A stretch of DNA of 64,000 nt from Spartobacteria bacterium (GTDB lineage: Bacteria; Verrucomicrobiota; Verrucomicrobiia; Chthoniobacterales; UBA10450): assembly GCA_003134765.1 (NCBI GenBank), contig PLCM01000025.1:33628-97627 (forward strand), read 5' to 3'. Below, piece by piece: positions 9,168 to 21,575 of this stretch. Position 1 is the stretch's first letter. The number at the start of each line of letters is the position of its first letter. Under the pieces are notes generated by a model that made no database searches, was not told the origin of the DNA, and worked only from the letters and a program-made list of their open reading frames with translations. The translations under genes and the position numbers were made by a program.

Positions 9168-9482
9168 GGATATCCGTTGTGGGATGCTCGATAACCGGCG
9201 CGCGCTAACGGATGTCCGTCGGCAGGCGACGCATGTTCGTCTGGCCGCGATGGATTCCCGGTGCCGGATCGGGGATGCCCGTCGTTGAATGATGGATCTC
9301 CGTCGCCGTAAGGAGGGAACCCGTCGCCAGGCAACGGGCATCCGTCACCGGACGATGGATGTCCGTCGCGGTGCGATCCAGGCCCCTCGGCCTGCGATGG
9401 ATTCCCATCATGCCGCGGCGGGTATCCATTGTCGGTCGATGGACATCCGTCGTGAGTCGATGGATATCCGTCGGCGGATTTT
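9168..9482. repeat. Degenerate 21-bp tandem repeat, 15 units
   Basis: Units start every 21 bases without slippage from 9168 to 9462 (GGATATCCGTTGTGGGATGC, GGATGTCCGTCGGCAGGCGA, and so on). The consensus is GGATnTCCGTCG followed by nine variable bases. As 21 bases equal seven codons, every frame shows a heptad repeat: DGxPxxx on the minus strand and MDIRRxx on the plus strand. Around it, 9016-9167 and 9483-9514 hold no gene that I can support. Confidence 0.85.
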
Positions 9483-9514
9483 TTTCCCAGGCGGGGAACC
9501 AGACTGACCTCGGC

Positions 9515-9570
9515 GGAGTAGCCCCACTCAGTAGTCTCCGCAGAGGGATCTGCGCAGCCACCGCGGGAGG
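9515..9570. repeat. Dispersed intergenic repeat, copy 1
   Basis: The block CCCACTCAGTAGTCTCCGCA, then GATCTGCGCAGCCACCGC, recurs with a few changes at 12276-12320 (CCCACTCAGTATTCTCCGCA, GATCTACGCAGCCGCCGC). Both copies are just upstream of plus-strand genes of the same cluster and contain short self-complementary words (TCCGCAGAGGGATCTGCG). They may belong to an intergenic repeat family or to an upstream regulatory RNA segment. Confidence 0.55.
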
Positions 9571-9643
9571 CGGTGCACGAACCTCGCTTTACTCCATCAG
9601 GAGAAAGCCGCAAGGAGGGTTCCCCTACTCCGACACGCGTCCC

Positions 9644-10308
9644 ATGAAGTCTTCCGTCAAACACACGAATATCCCGGGCGATGGCACCGCGACGGGCGCT
9701 GGTCCGATGAAAAAAGCGCTGCCGATTTTAGTGGCCAGCCTTTGGCTTCTGCTCGTAGGCGGCGCGATGGCTTTCCTGGCCGGTTACTCGAATACGCCCG
9801 GCACCGCCGGCGTGGCGCCGGCGCGCTGGCCGGCTGAGAGTCACATCGCGCACGATTCCAGCCGGCCCACGCTCCTGTTGCTCGCGCACCCGCACTGTCC
9901 CTGCACGAGTGCGACCCTGGGCGAATTGGAATTATTGATGGCGCAAACTCAGGGAAAAGTGAACGCGCATGTCGTTTTCATTTGCCCGGACGGTCTCCCG
10001 GAAGACTGGGTCAAGAGCGACCTGTGGCGAAAGGCTTCTGCGATTCCAGGCGTGACCGTCGAGATCGATAATGAAAATGTCGAGGCCCGCCGTTTCCATG
10101 TCGAAACGTCAGGCGAGGCCTTGCTCTATGGGTCTGATGGTTGGCTTCTTTTCGCGGGCGGAATCACGCTTTCCCGCGGCCACTCCGGGGACAACCCAGG
10201 GCGCACCGCCATTACCACGCTCTTGAATCGGGGATCGACTGAGGCGAGCACGACGCCGGTCTTCGGCTGCTCGCTTTTCGCGGCGAATTGCCTCCAACCG
10301 GAAATGAA

Positions 10309-10321
<13 letters not shown>
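9644..10321 (+). CDS. Membrane-anchored thioredoxin-fold protein (RedB-like)
   Basis: Possible starts are ATG 9644 (225 residues) or ATG 9707 ([20 protein letters not shown], 204 residues); the second places the hydrophobic anchor at the very N-terminus. After the anchor comes [20 protein letters not shown], where the CPC pair occupies the thioredoxin active-site position, then an alpha/beta region and [13 protein letters not shown], the usual cis-Pro strand region of RedB-like proteins. A periplasmic redox role is likely; the partner is unknown. It overlaps the next gene, a hybrid kinase, by 13 nt, which suggests co-translation and a link to redox sensing (inference). The AAGGAGG at 9611 is too far from either start to decide between them. 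Confidence 0.7.
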
Positions 10322-12264
<1,943 letters not shown>

Positions 12265-12275
12265 GGGCTCCTGGA

Positions 12276-12320
12276 CTCCCACTCAGTATTCTCCGCACGG
12301 CGATCTACGCAGCCGCCGCA
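12276..12320. repeat. Dispersed intergenic repeat, copy 2
   Basis: Second copy of the element at 9515-9570, sharing CCCACTCAGTA, TCTCCGCA and GATCT(G/A)CGCAGCC(A/G)CCGC in the same order. It occupies almost the whole gap between the two kinase genes. Confidence 0.55.
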
Positions 12321-12333
12321 TAAGCCCGAGCGG

Positions 12334-15300
12334 GTGAACTTGCTTATGGTAGGAGCGAGGCACTGGCCCAATCACGTGAACAAAATTAAGCAGCTATCGA
12401 TCGGGAAACAGGTGTTCTTCATGTTCGGGACGCTTTGCGCGATTCTCGCGGCGATCGGGGCCTTGTTCTTCTTCAGCCTGCGAGCCATCGAAGGCAGCAG
12501 CCGGGAGAACCTGTCTTATGTCGTGAATGAAGCGGAGCTCGCCGCGGCCGCGGCCCAAAATATCGGGTTTATGCAAGCCCTGATCTTTCACCATATTCTC
12601 TCGATCGATCCCGCCGAGAGGGGCGCTCAGAGTCAAGTCATTCATGAGATTGACAAAGAGAACGCCGAAAAACTTGCCGCTTACAAGAAATTCGTGGATA
12701 CGCCGGAAGAAGCCCGGCTCTACACGCTGGTTCTGAACGCGCGGAGAAACTATTTGGAACAGACGGAAGAGGTCCTGGCGCTCAGCCGAGGCAACCAGAA
12801 TGCCGAGGCGTTGCAGTTTGCCACCACGAAACAAGTCCCTGCTTACCGTGAATACCAGGACGCCATCAAAGCGATGACCCGCTACGTCGGAAAGGAAGTG
12901 CGGGGTATCGCGACCGCCATGGATCATCGCATTACCCGCATCCGCGTGGTCGGCGACATTTTCATCGTCATTGCGCTCCTGGTCGCCATCGGGACCGGTT
13001 TTGTGGTCACTCGCGTGGCGCGCCGGCTCAAGGAGGACAACCAGCTTCTCCAACTCGAAATCACAGAACGGAAGCGGGCGGCGGATGAATTGCGGGAAAG
13101 CGACCGGCGTTTCAGCGACATGCTGGGAAATCTTGATCTCGTCTCGATGATGCTCGATCGGAACGGGCAGATCACCTATTGCAACGATCACCTGCTCCGC
13201 CTCACCGGCTGGCGACGCGAAGAGGTCATCGGCCAAAACTGGTTCGATCTGTTCCTGCCGACCGATCTCGTGGAGGAAGTGCATGGCGTTCATTCAGCCT
13301 TGCTCGAGAACCAGCCGGCGGGCTGGCATCACGAGAACGAAATCATCACGCGGTCGGGGGCACGCCGGCTCATTCGGTGGAACAATTCGGTGCTGCGCTC
13401 CCCGTCGGGAGACGCGATCGGCACAGCCAGCATCGGCGAAGATATCACGGAACAAAAACAGCAGGAGTTGGAGCGCCAACGCTTGCAACAATTTCAGCAA
13501 GCGCTGCTCGATAGCATTGGTCACGGCGTTCACGGGATCGATAAAGCCGGCACTATTATTTTCGAAAACCCCGCTGCCGCCAAACTGCTTGGCTGTGAAC
13601 CGAACGACCTGATCGGCCGTCCGGCGCATGCGACCATGCATCACTCTCACGGTGATCACAGTGCTTATCCGGTCGAAGAGTGTCCCATTTACGCGACCTT
13701 GCGCGACGGCGAGGTTCGCCACGCCGCTGAAGAAATATTCTGGAGGTTCAACCACACGCCGCTTCCAGTCGAGTTTACGGTGTCGCCGATGTGCGGTAGT
13801 TTCGGCGAGATCAACGGTGCCGTGGTGGTATTCGCGGATATTACGGAGCGCCTGCAAAGCGAGGAGAAGCTCAAGAAGGGCGAGGAACGTTACCGCACTC
13901 TGTTCGAGTCCAATCCGTTGCCGATGTGGGTTTACGATCTTGAAACCCTGGCGTTCCTGGAGGCCAATGACGCTGCCATCGCCCATTACGGATACAGCCG
14001 CGAGGAGTTTCTCTCCATGACGATCGCGGACATTCGCCCCACCGGGGACAGGCCAGCGTTGCTCGCCGCCGTCGCCCAGGCCTCCAGCCAGCCGGTAGGA
14101 AAAGCGAGTATCTGGAAACATCGCAGGAAGGACGGCTCCCTGATCGACGTAGAGATCACCTCCCATCTCCTCGATTACAATGGACGGAGCGCCGAACTGG
14201 TGATGGCGTTTGATGTCACAGAACGCCAGCGGGCGGAAATGGAACGCCAGGTCATCTCTGAAATAGTTCAGGGCGTGATCACGACGACCAACTTGGATGA
14301 GCTGCTCGAGCTCGCCCACCGTTCAATCGGCAAGTTCTTGTACGCGGAGAACTGCTTCGTCGCTCTCCACGACCCGGCAACCGACCTGCTGCATTGGGAT
14401 TTTTGGGTCGACAAAGTTGATCCGGTCCCACCACCGCTTCCGGTCGGCGAAGGCTTCAGCAGCTACGTGCTGCGCAGGGGCCAGCCCCTCCTGATGACTG
14501 AAGAGCTAAAAGCGCGCATGTGCGAACGAGGCGAGATCACACTGAGCGGCTCAGATTCCGCTTCGTGGCTGGGCGTGCCCTTGCGGACTCCCGCGCGCAC
14601 GATCGGCGTCCTGGCCGTGCAACATTACGAGAAGGAAGGCGCTTACAGCCAGCGCGACCTGGAGTTCCTCTCCTCCGTGGGAGACCAGATCGCCCTGGCC
14701 ATCGAGCGCAAGCAGGTCGAGGAAGAATTGAAACGCAGCGAAGATCGCCTCGCGGCCGCACAGAAACTGGCGCAGATCGGAAGCTGGGAATGGGACGTAA
14801 TCAGCAATGAAGTCATTTGGTCGGACGAGCAGTATCGCCTTCTTGGGTTTGCTCCGGGCGCCTTTACGCCGAGCACCGATCTTGGCCTCGAATATGTCCA
14901 TCCGGACGACCGGCCGCTCATGCAGGCCTGGATGACGAGCGTCCTCTCGAACAAGAAATCCTCCGAGCTCGACAACCGTATCGTTAGGCCGAACGGCGAA
15001 GTGCGCGCCTTACACACCCAGGCGACAACGATTCTCGACGATTCAGGCAACGTTCTCCGCCTGGTCGGGACATCGCAGGACATCACCGAGCGAAAGGCCG
15101 CCGACAAGGCGCTCCAGGAGGCGGAAGAGAAATACCGCTCGATTTTCGAGCATTCGAGTGACGGCATTTTTCAAAACACGGCGGATGGCCAGTTTGTTTC
15201 GGCTAATCCCGCGCTGGCCCGCATGCTCGGTTTCGATTCGCCGGAGGAATTAATGTCCACGCGCCACGACATCGAGCACCAGGGATATGTCGATCCAACG

Positions 15301-18261
15301 ATGCGCGATGCCTTTAGACAAAAGCTGGAAACGGAAGGCTCAATCACCGGCTTCGAATACGAGGTCTATCGGAAGGACGGCACCAAGATCTGGGTTTCGG
15401 AAAATGCACGAATCGTTCGTGATGCCGCGGGACATGCTCTTTACTACGAAGGCAGCGTCCAGGACATCACCGAGCGAACGCGGGCGAAGGAAGAATTGAA
15501 ACGCAGCGAAGAACGGTTGGCCGCTGCGCAGAAAATGGCGCAGGTCGGAAGCTGGGAGTGGGACCTGATCACCCATGAAGTGATCTGGTCGGACCAGCAA
15601 TACCGGCTTTTTGGATTGGAGCCCGGCGAACATGAAGCGACCCACCAATTTTTTCTTTCCCTGGTTTGTCCAAGCGCACGGAGAGATGCCATGAGGTGGT
15701 TCAATGCTGTCCGGGCGATGAAAAAATCGTCGCGGATGGACATTCCCGTCGTCCACGCCGATGGCGAGGAACGCATCTTGAACAGCTGGGCCGATGTGGT
15801 GCTGGACGACGCGGGCAACGTCGTGCGGGTAGTGGGCACGTCGCAGGACGTCACCGAGCGGGAAAAAGCGGAGCGCGCCCTGGGCGAGAGCGAGGAGCGC
15901 TTCCAACTGGTGTCGCGCGCTACCTCCGACGCCATCTGGGATTGGGACATGGTCGGCAACAATCTTTCATTCAGTGAATCGTTCGGGACGCTCTTCGGCT
16001 ACTACGCGGGCGAGTTCGAATCGACGATGGCGTTTTGGATGAATGCCGTCCATCCGGATGACCATGATAAACTCCAGGCAGGCCTGGATGCATTCATAGC
16101 GAGCCGCGAAGAATCCTGGTCGGCTGAATACCGCTTTCGTTGTGCCGATGGCTCCTACGCTTTTGTGTTCGATCGCGCGTATGTCGTGCGCGACGCGGCC
16201 GGCAAAGCGGTCCGCATGGCCGGATCGATGCAGGACATCACGGCGCAAAAAGAGGCGGGGGAAGACCTCCGCGTCGCCAAGGAAGCAGCCGAGGCCGCGA
16301 GCCGGGCCAAGAGCGAATTTCTCGCGAACATGAGCCACGAAATTCGCACCCCGATGAACGGGATTATCGGCATGACCGATCTCGCGCTCGAAACGGACTT
16401 GAACCGCGACCAGCGCGAATACCTCGGCATGGTCAGAAGCTCCGCGCATTCGCTCCTTGGATTGATCAACGACATTCTCGACTTCTCCAAGATCGAAGCC
16501 GGCATGCTCGAACTCGAAGCCATAGACTTCAGTTTGCGTGATTGCATCGCTGGCGTGCTCAAGCCACTCGGACTGCGCGCCGACGAAAAAGGTCTCGAGC
16601 TCGCGGCCGACATCCCGGCAAAAGTGCCGGATCATTTCGTGGGCGATTCGATGCGGCTGCGCCAGATCCTGATCAATCTCACGGCGAACGCCATCAAGTT
16701 CACCGAACGCGGCGAGGTGATCATCACGGTCGCCAGCCAGGCCGCGCCCGACGGGGAGAACGAGCTGCATTTTTCCGTCGCCGACACGGGCATCGGCATC
16801 CCGGCTGAAAAACAGAAGACGATTTTTGAAGCGTTCGCCCAGGCGGACGGTTCGACCACGCGGACCCACGGAGGCACCGGGCTGGGACTTTCCATCGCCT
16901 CGCAGCTGATCCAAAAGATGCAGGGCAAGATCTGGCTCGAAAGCAAAGTGGGCGAAGGAACGACCTTCCATTTCACCGCTCGCCTGAGCGTCCAGGAGAC
17001 GGCGCTGGTCGCCGCGAAATCCGCGGACTTCTGCGACGTGGCCGGTTTGCGCACCCTAGTGGTGGACGATAGCGCCGTGAATCGCCGTATCCTGCACGAG
17101 ATGCTGTTGAACTGGAGGATGACTCCCACCGTTGTGGCATCAGGGCAGGCCGGACTCGAAGAAATGCTCCGGGCCGCCGAGTCCGGCTCCGCCTATCAGC
17201 TTGTCCTGCTCGACGGGGTCATGCCGGAAATGGATGGCTTCGCCCTGGCGGAAAAAATCCACGAGAAACCGGAACTCGCGGGCGCGACCGTGATGATGTT
17301 GTCCTCGGCGATGCCCGCCGGCGCCATGCGTTGCAGCTCGCTCGGGATCGCGAGCTGGCTCACGAAACCCGTCACGCAATCCGAATTGCTCGACGCGATC
17401 CTGGTGGCCATCGGCCGCGGCGCAGAAGACCGGAACGCTCGCGATCTAAGGACGCGCGTCGCCCCAACTGCGTCCACCGAAAAACATCTGCGCATCCTGA
17501 TGGCCGAAGATAATCCCGTGAATCGGGCGGTTGCCGCCGGCATTTTGGGAAAACAGGGACACCTGCTTGTCCACGCCGCGAATGGCCGCGAAGCCGTGGA
17601 AGCGTTCAGTGACGGAGCCTTCGACGTGATCCTGATGGATGTGCAAATGCCGGAGATGGACGGTTTCGAAGCGACCCGCCGCATTCGTGAATTGGAAGAG
17701 GCAACCGGGGGTCACATCACGATCGCGGCGATGACCGCGCATGCGATGGCCGGCGACCGGGAGCGCTGCCTGGCGGCGGGAATGGACGATTACGTTTCCA
17801 AGCCGCTGCGGAAAGAGGATCTTCTTCGAGTTCTGGAACGTGCCAGAGTGACCGGCGATCACCTCGAGACTGGAGCGCGGTTTCTTTACAGTCGCGAGGA
17901 GTTGCTTTCGCAATGTGACGGCGATGAGGATTTGCTGAGCGAGCTGGTTTCGATCTTTCGCGACAACACGCCGCAAATTGTGGGGGCCATCGGCATGGCG
18001 GTGGAGAAACACGATGCGTCGGCCCTGGCTGCGCAGGCTCACAAACTGTTGAGCTCCCTCGGAACTTTTGGCGCCGAAAGCGCGCGCGCTTTGGCCCTGC
18101 GCCTGGAGAAGCAGGGCCGGGAAAACGATTTTCGCGGAGTAAAGGAAAGGTTCAGCAAACTTGAACGAGAAACTGATAAAATTCACGCTGCCCTCGCTGA
18201 TTTCCCCAGCGTCCCACGCCTGATCCCCAGGAGCCTGCCGATTGACGCCCTTCCCGGCTAA
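12334..18261 (+). CDS. Giant hybrid histidine kinase (7 PAS, GAF, HisKA, HATPase, 2 REC, HPt)
   Basis: 1975 codons from GTG 12334; ATG 12346 or GTG 12376 (VNKIKQLSIGKQVFF) may be the real start. Layout: TM1 about residues 30-50, a four-helix periplasmic sensor, TM2 about 205-228, PAS at about 257, 387 and 518, GAF about 640-795, then PAS at about 804, 931, 1058 and 1186. HisKA carries His1335 ([11 protein letters not shown]) and the ATPase domain spans about 1430-1552. Receiver 1 has Asp1627 (LLDGVMPEMDG), receiver 2 has Asp1769 ([12 protein letters not shown]), and the HPt has His1903 (AHKLLSSLG). All residues for a full phosphorelay are present in one chain. The C-terminal half is a close paralogue of the next gene. 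The final output regulator is not evident. Confidence 0.92.
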   Translation: MNLLMVGARHWPNHVNKIKQLSIGKQVFFMFGTLCAILAAIGALFFFSLRAIEGSSRENLSYVVNEAELAAAAAQNIGFMQALIFHHILSIDPAERGAQSQVIHEIDKENAEKLAAYKKFVDTPEEARLYTLVLNARRNYLEQTEEVLALSRGNQNAEALQFATTKQVPAYREYQDAIKAMTRYVGKEVRGIATAMDHRITRIRVVGDIFIVIALLVAIGTGFVVTRVARRLKEDNQLLQLEITERKRAADELRESDRRFSDMLGNLDLVSMMLDRNGQITYCNDHLLRLTGWRREEVIGQNWFDLFLPTDLVEEVHGVHSALLENQPAGWHHENEIITRSGARRLIRWNNSVLRSPSGDAIGTASIGEDITEQKQQELERQRLQQFQQALLDSIGHGVHGIDKAGTIIFENPAAAKLLGCEPNDLIGRPAHATMHHSHGDHSAYPVEECPIYATLRDGEVRHAAEEIFWRFNHTPLPVEFTVSPMCGSFGEINGAVVVFADITERLQSEEKLKKGEERYRTLFESNPLPMWVYDLETLAFLEANDAAIAHYGYSREEFLSMTIADIRPTGDRPALLAAVAQASSQPVGKASIWKHRRKDGSLIDVEITSHLLDYNGRSAELVMAFDVTERQRAEMERQVISEIVQGVITTTNLDELLELAHRSIGKFLYAENCFVALHDPATDLLHWDFWVDKVDPVPPPLPVGEGFSSYVLRRGQPLLMTEELKARMCERGEITLSGSDSASWLGVPLRTPARTIGVLAVQHYEKEGAYSQRDLEFLSSVGDQIALAIERKQVEEELKRSEDRLAAAQKLAQIGSWEWDVISNEVIWSDEQYRLLGFAPGAFTPSTDLGLEYVHPDDRPLMQAWMTSVLSNKKSSELDNRIVRPNGEVRALHTQATTILDDSGNVLRLVGTSQDITERKAADKALQEAEEKYRSIFEHSSDGIFQNTADGQFVSANPALARMLGFDSPEELMSTRHDIEHQGYVDPTMRDAFRQKLETEGSITGFEYEVYRKDGTKIWVSENARIVRDAAGHALYYEGSVQDITERTRAKEELKRSEERLAAAQKMAQVGSWEWDLITHEVIWSDQQYRLFGLEPGEHEATHQFFLSLVCPSARRDAMRWFNAVRAMKKSSRMDIPVVHADGEERILNSWADVVLDDAGNVVRVVGTSQDVTEREKAERALGESEERFQLVSRATSDAIWDWDMVGNNLSFSESFGTLFGYYAGEFESTMAFWMNAVHPDDHDKLQAGLDAFIASREESWSAEYRFRCADGSYAFVFDRAYVVRDAAGKAVRMAGSMQDITAQKEAGEDLRVAKEAAEAASRAKSEFLANMSHEIRTPMNGIIGMTDLALETDLNRDQREYLGMVRSSAHSLLGLINDILDFSKIEAGMLELEAIDFSLRDCIAGVLKPLGLRADEKGLELAADIPAKVPDHFVGDSMRLRQILINLTANAIKFTERGEVIITVASQAAPDGENELHFSVADTGIGIPAEKQKTIFEAFAQADGSTTRTHGGTGLGLSIASQLIQKMQGKIWLESKVGEGTTFHFTARLSVQETALVAAKSADFCDVAGLRTLVVDDSAVNRRILHEMLLNWRMTPTVVASGQAGLEEMLRAAESGSAYQLVLLDGVMPEMDGFALAEKIHEKPELAGATVMMLSSAMPAGAMRCSSLGIASWLTKPVTQSELLDAILVAIGRGAEDRNARDLRTRVAPTASTEKHLRILMAEDNPVNRAVAAGILGKQGHLLVHAANGREAVEAFSDGAFDVILMDVQMPEMDGFEATRRIRELEEATGGHITIAAMTAHAMAGDRERCLAAGMDDYVSKPLRKEDLLRVLERARVTGDHLETGARFLYSREELLSQCDGDEDLLSELVSIFRDNTPQIVGAIGMAVEKHDASALAAQAHKLLSSLGTFGAESARALALRLEKQGRENDFRGVKERFSKLERETDKIHAALADFPSVPRLIPRSLPIDALPG

Positions 18262-18433
18262 GTAGATTCCGCATTGGAATCCACACATTCACCGCGACTC
18301 CGCGCGCATTCCTCTCGCTATCTCATGAAGACGTGAATCACTCTTTCTCCTGCGCCTTGCAAGACGACTCCGCCCAAGGCGTCGCTCGGGATACCCGGGG
18401 TAATAGCCCAGCGACCTGTGGCCCCAAGCTAAC

Positions 18434-21091
18434 ATGAAGATCAAAACAAAAATTCTTTGGACGTTGCTCGGGATGTCCTTGCTCGTGGCGCTCGTGGGCG
18501 CGCTCGCCGTGAACCGACAAGGGGCCGCAGCTACGGTCGCCGCGAAAAAAGAAGCCTATGATGTCGCCCGTGTGGTGAGCTTCCTCCTCACACCAGATCC
18601 GAATAAACTCTCGGCGTCTCCCCATGAAATCGTAACCAAGCTGCGTCAGACACAAGCACGGGACGTGGTTCTGATCGATGCCAATCAGCTGGTTCTTGCC
18701 GACGCGGATCCATCAGAGATCGGCACCTACTTTACTCAAGACGAGGGTGGTGAAGTCGGGGCCACAATAAAGGATGGACAAGTGCGCACGTTTATTGAGA
18801 CCGGCGACAAACATCCGGGGGGCATCAAGCAAATCGTCGTGCCGGTCGAGGCCGAATCCGGACAGATAATCGGCGCTGTGATTCTGGAGTACACACCGCT
18901 CTACGATGAATTGATGCAATTGACGAAAAGCACCATCGAGCAGGTGATTTGGGCGGCGCTCAGCAGCGCCGTCCTGGCCTTGTTGATCGCAATTTATATG
19001 GGCCGTTCAATCGCCAGGCCGCTCCAACAACTGACCGACATGGCGATGGGATTTGCCTCCGGCCGGACAGATTTGCCCATGCCTCTGCCGCGCAAAGATG
19101 AGATTGGCCAACTGGCAGTCTCGTTCCACGCGATGATTCTTGAAGTTAGCAAGAGCCAGCAGGCGATAATTGCGGCGAAGGAGGCGGCCGAGGCGTCGAA
19201 CCGGGCGAAGAGCGAATTTCTCTCGAACATGAGCCACGAGATTCGCACGCCGATGAATGGCATCATCGGCATGACCGAATTGGTCCTCGAAACGGATCTC
19301 GACCGCGAGCAACGCGAATATCTCGGCATGGCGAAGAACTCCGCGCTGTCATTGCTCGGCTTGATCAACGACATCCTCGATTTTTCCAAGATCGAGGCGG
19401 GCAAGCTCGAACTGGAAGCGATCAGCTTCAGCCTGCGCCAATGCCTCGGCTCGATGCTCAAACCGCTCGGGGTACGCGCAGATCAAAAAGGACTCGAATT
19501 GACGGCGGACATCGCTGCGGTCGTGCCCGATCACCTGATCGGCGACCCGATGCGGCTGCGGCAAATTCTCATCAATTTGACTGACAACGCGATCAAGTTC
19601 ACCGAGCGCGGCGACGTGACGCTGGGCGTCACAGTCGAGTCGACCAGGGGCGACCTGCATTGCCTGCATTTCACGATCACGGATACCGGCGTGGGCATTC
19701 CGGAAGAAAAGCGGGCGCTAATTTTCGAAGCGTTCGCGCAAGCCGACGGTACGACCACACGAACGTACGGCGGCACCGGCCTCGGGCTTTCGATCGCGAC
19801 GCAGCTTGTGCAGCATATGGGTGGGCGCATCTGGGTCGAGAGCACACTGGGCAAGGGAACAACGTTCCATTTCACTGTGCGGATGCCTGTGCGGCACACG
19901 CCCGCGCCGAACGTTCGGCACGCCGACCTCAGTGAGCTCGAAGGCCTGCGCGTGCTCGTGGTGGACGACAATACCGTGAATCGCCGGATCCTGCGCGAGA
20001 TGCTCTCGCACTGGCGGATGCAACCCTCGGTGGTTGCCTCCGGCGCGGCGGCGATCGTGGAAATGCTGCGCGCGGCCCATGCCGGGACGCCATTCCCGCT
20101 CGTCATTCTCGACGGGATGATGCCCGAAATGGATGGCTTCATGGTGGTGGAGAAAATTCGCGAACACGCGGAACTTTCTGGCGCGACGCTCATGATGCTC
20201 ACTTCAGGAATGCCTGCCGGCGCGGTCGCGCGCTGCGGCGAACTGGGAGTAGCGAGCTACCTGACCAAACCGGTGACCCAATCCGAGCTGATCGATGCGA
20301 TCCTCATCGCGATCGGTGGAGCGATTGAGATCGAGCCCGCCGTTGCAACCCCACCGATCCCGCGAGCCGCGACCAGCCTCCGTATCCTGGTCGCGGAGGA
20401 CAATCCGATCAACCGTGCCGTCGCTTCTGGTATCCTCGGGAAGCGTGGCCATTCCCTGGTGCACGCCGGCAATGGGCGCGAGGCGTTGGAAGCGGTCGCG
20501 CGGGAACCTTTCGACCTCATTTTGATGGATGTGCAGATGCCCGAGATGGACGGGCTCGAAGCGACCCGGCGCATTCGCGAATTGGAAAAAGCGACCGGAC
20601 GCCACACGAAGATCGTGGCGATGACTGCGCATACGATGGCCGGCGACCGCGAACGATGCATCGCGTCGGGCATGGACGACTACGTCTCCAAACCGCTGCG
20701 CAAAGAAGATCTTCTTCGGGCGCTCAACGGCGGAAAGTCCGAGCCGGAGCCCGTCGAAAGCACCGGGACCGTTCTTTACGGTCGGGAACAGTTGCTTTCG
20801 CAATGCGACGGCGATGAGAAATTAATGAGCGAGCTGGCGGCGATCTTTAGCGATAACACGCCGCAAATCGTCCGGGCAATTGGCGAAGCGGTTGAGGAAC
20901 GCAACGCCTCAGCTCTGGCTACGCATTCTCACAAACTGTTGAGCTCCCTCGGAGCTTTCGGGGCGGAACGAGCGCTGGCGTTAACGTTGCATCTCGAAAT
21001 GCAGGGCCGGGAAAATAATTTTGGCGGAGCAAAGGAAAGGTTCACAGAACTTGAACGAGAAACTGATAAAATTTACGCTCTCCTCGCCTGA
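18434..21091 (+). CDS. Membrane hybrid histidine kinase (periplasmic sensor, HAMP, HisKA, HATPase, 2 REC, HPt)
   Basis: 885 residues. TM1 is at about 8-28, a Cache-like periplasmic sensor at about 31-165 ([20 protein letters not shown]), TM2 at about 168-190 and HAMP at about 192-245. HisKA has His268 ([12 protein letters not shown]). The ATPase domain shows [17 protein letters not shown] and [14 protein letters not shown]. Receiver 1 has Asp560 ([11 protein letters not shown]), receiver 2 has Asp699 ([12 protein letters not shown]), and the HPt has His833 ([14 protein letters not shown]). From HisKA to the end it is nearly parallel to the preceding 1975-residue kinase, down to the last codons, so one arose from the other by duplication with a sensor swap. 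The 172-bp gap before it shows no clear terminator. Confidence 0.92.
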   Translation: MKIKTKILWTLLGMSLLVALVGALAVNRQGAAATVAAKKEAYDVARVVSFLLTPDPNKLSASPHEIVTKLRQTQARDVVLIDANQLVLADADPSEIGTYFTQDEGGEVGATIKDGQVRTFIETGDKHPGGIKQIVVPVEAESGQIIGAVILEYTPLYDELMQLTKSTIEQVIWAALSSAVLALLIAIYMGRSIARPLQQLTDMAMGFASGRTDLPMPLPRKDEIGQLAVSFHAMILEVSKSQQAIIAAKEAAEASNRAKSEFLSNMSHEIRTPMNGIIGMTELVLETDLDREQREYLGMAKNSALSLLGLINDILDFSKIEAGKLELEAISFSLRQCLGSMLKPLGVRADQKGLELTADIAAVVPDHLIGDPMRLRQILINLTDNAIKFTERGDVTLGVTVESTRGDLHCLHFTITDTGVGIPEEKRALIFEAFAQADGTTTRTYGGTGLGLSIATQLVQHMGGRIWVESTLGKGTTFHFTVRMPVRHTPAPNVRHADLSELEGLRVLVVDDNTVNRRILREMLSHWRMQPSVVASGAAAIVEMLRAAHAGTPFPLVILDGMMPEMDGFMVVEKIREHAELSGATLMMLTSGMPAGAVARCGELGVASYLTKPVTQSELIDAILIAIGGAIEIEPAVATPPIPRAATSLRILVAEDNPINRAVASGILGKRGHSLVHAGNGREALEAVAREPFDLILMDVQMPEMDGLEATRRIRELEKATGRHTKIVAMTAHTMAGDRERCIASGMDDYVSKPLRKEDLLRALNGGKSEPEPVESTGTVLYGREQLLSQCDGDEKLMSELAAIFSDNTPQIVRAIGEAVEERNASALATHSHKLLSSLGAFGAERALALTLHLEMQGRENNFGGAKERFTELERETDKIYALLA

Positions 21092-21575
21092 GCCAGAGCA
21101 GCCGCAAGCGGATTCCCCGTCGAAGGCGCGCATTCTGGTGGCCGAGGACGACCCGGTGTCGCGCCTCCTCATTTCGACCCGCCTGACAAACTGGGGTTAT
21201 GAGGTGGTGCTCAGGAATGACGGCGCGGAAGCCATGGCGGTTCTGCGCGCACCTAATGCGCCTACCCTGGCGATCCTTGATGGCTCAATGCCGAATATGG
21301 ATGGCCTCGAAATCTGCCGCCGCGTCCGCGAAGCGGAGAAGATGATTTACATCATCCTGTTAACCGCGCGCGGCAGCAAAGAAAACATCGTCGAAGGTTT
21401 GCGCGCGGGGGCCGACGACTATCTGATCAAGCCGTTCCACGCCGAAGAATTGCAGGCGCGAATTCTGACTGGGTTGCGGATAATGGCCAGGCACGAAACG
21501 CTCGCCCATCGAGTGACGGCTCTGGAAGTAGCAGCTTCTGAAGTCGGATCCCTCAAGCTTCGGATCCCACTTTGA
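21051..21575 (+). CDS. Single-domain response regulator, translationally coupled to the upstream kinase
   Basis: The receiver ([15 protein letters not shown], phosphoacceptor in [19 protein letters not shown], then IKPFHAEEL) is intact. The C-terminal tail (about 50 residues) has no DNA-binding domain. No ATG lies before the receiver. The best starts are TTG 21051 (an AAAGG lies about 10 bases upstream) or TTG 21021, both inside the last codons of the upstream kinase, so translation is coupled to it. The phosphoryl group probably comes from that kinase's HPt. The gene ends in TTGA, which also provides the start of the next regulator. Confidence 0.8.
   Translation: MNEKLIKFTLSSPEPEQPQADSPSKARILVAEDDPVSRLLISTRLTNWGYEVVLRNDGAEAMAVLRAPNAPTLAILDGSMPNMDGLEICRRVREAEKMIYIILLTARGSKENIVEGLRAGADDYLIKPFHAEELQARILTGLRIMARHETLAHRVTALEVAASEVGSLKLRIPL

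Noticed and set aside
9168..9482. CRISPR array
   Set aside because: Units are 21 bp, directly adjacent and all diverged; there are no constant repeats with unique spacers and no cas genes.
9074..9664. Minus-strand frame with DGxPxxx heptads as a repeat protein gene
   Set aside because: The 21-bp repeat keeps all six frames periodic, and the frame runs through the dispersed repeat and against the thioredoxin-like gene. No start signal was found, so it is treated as a minisatellite.
15967..16971. 334-codon minus-strand frame in the giant kinase
   Set aside because: It is antisense to the conserved HisKA and ATPase domains of the 1975-residue kinase.
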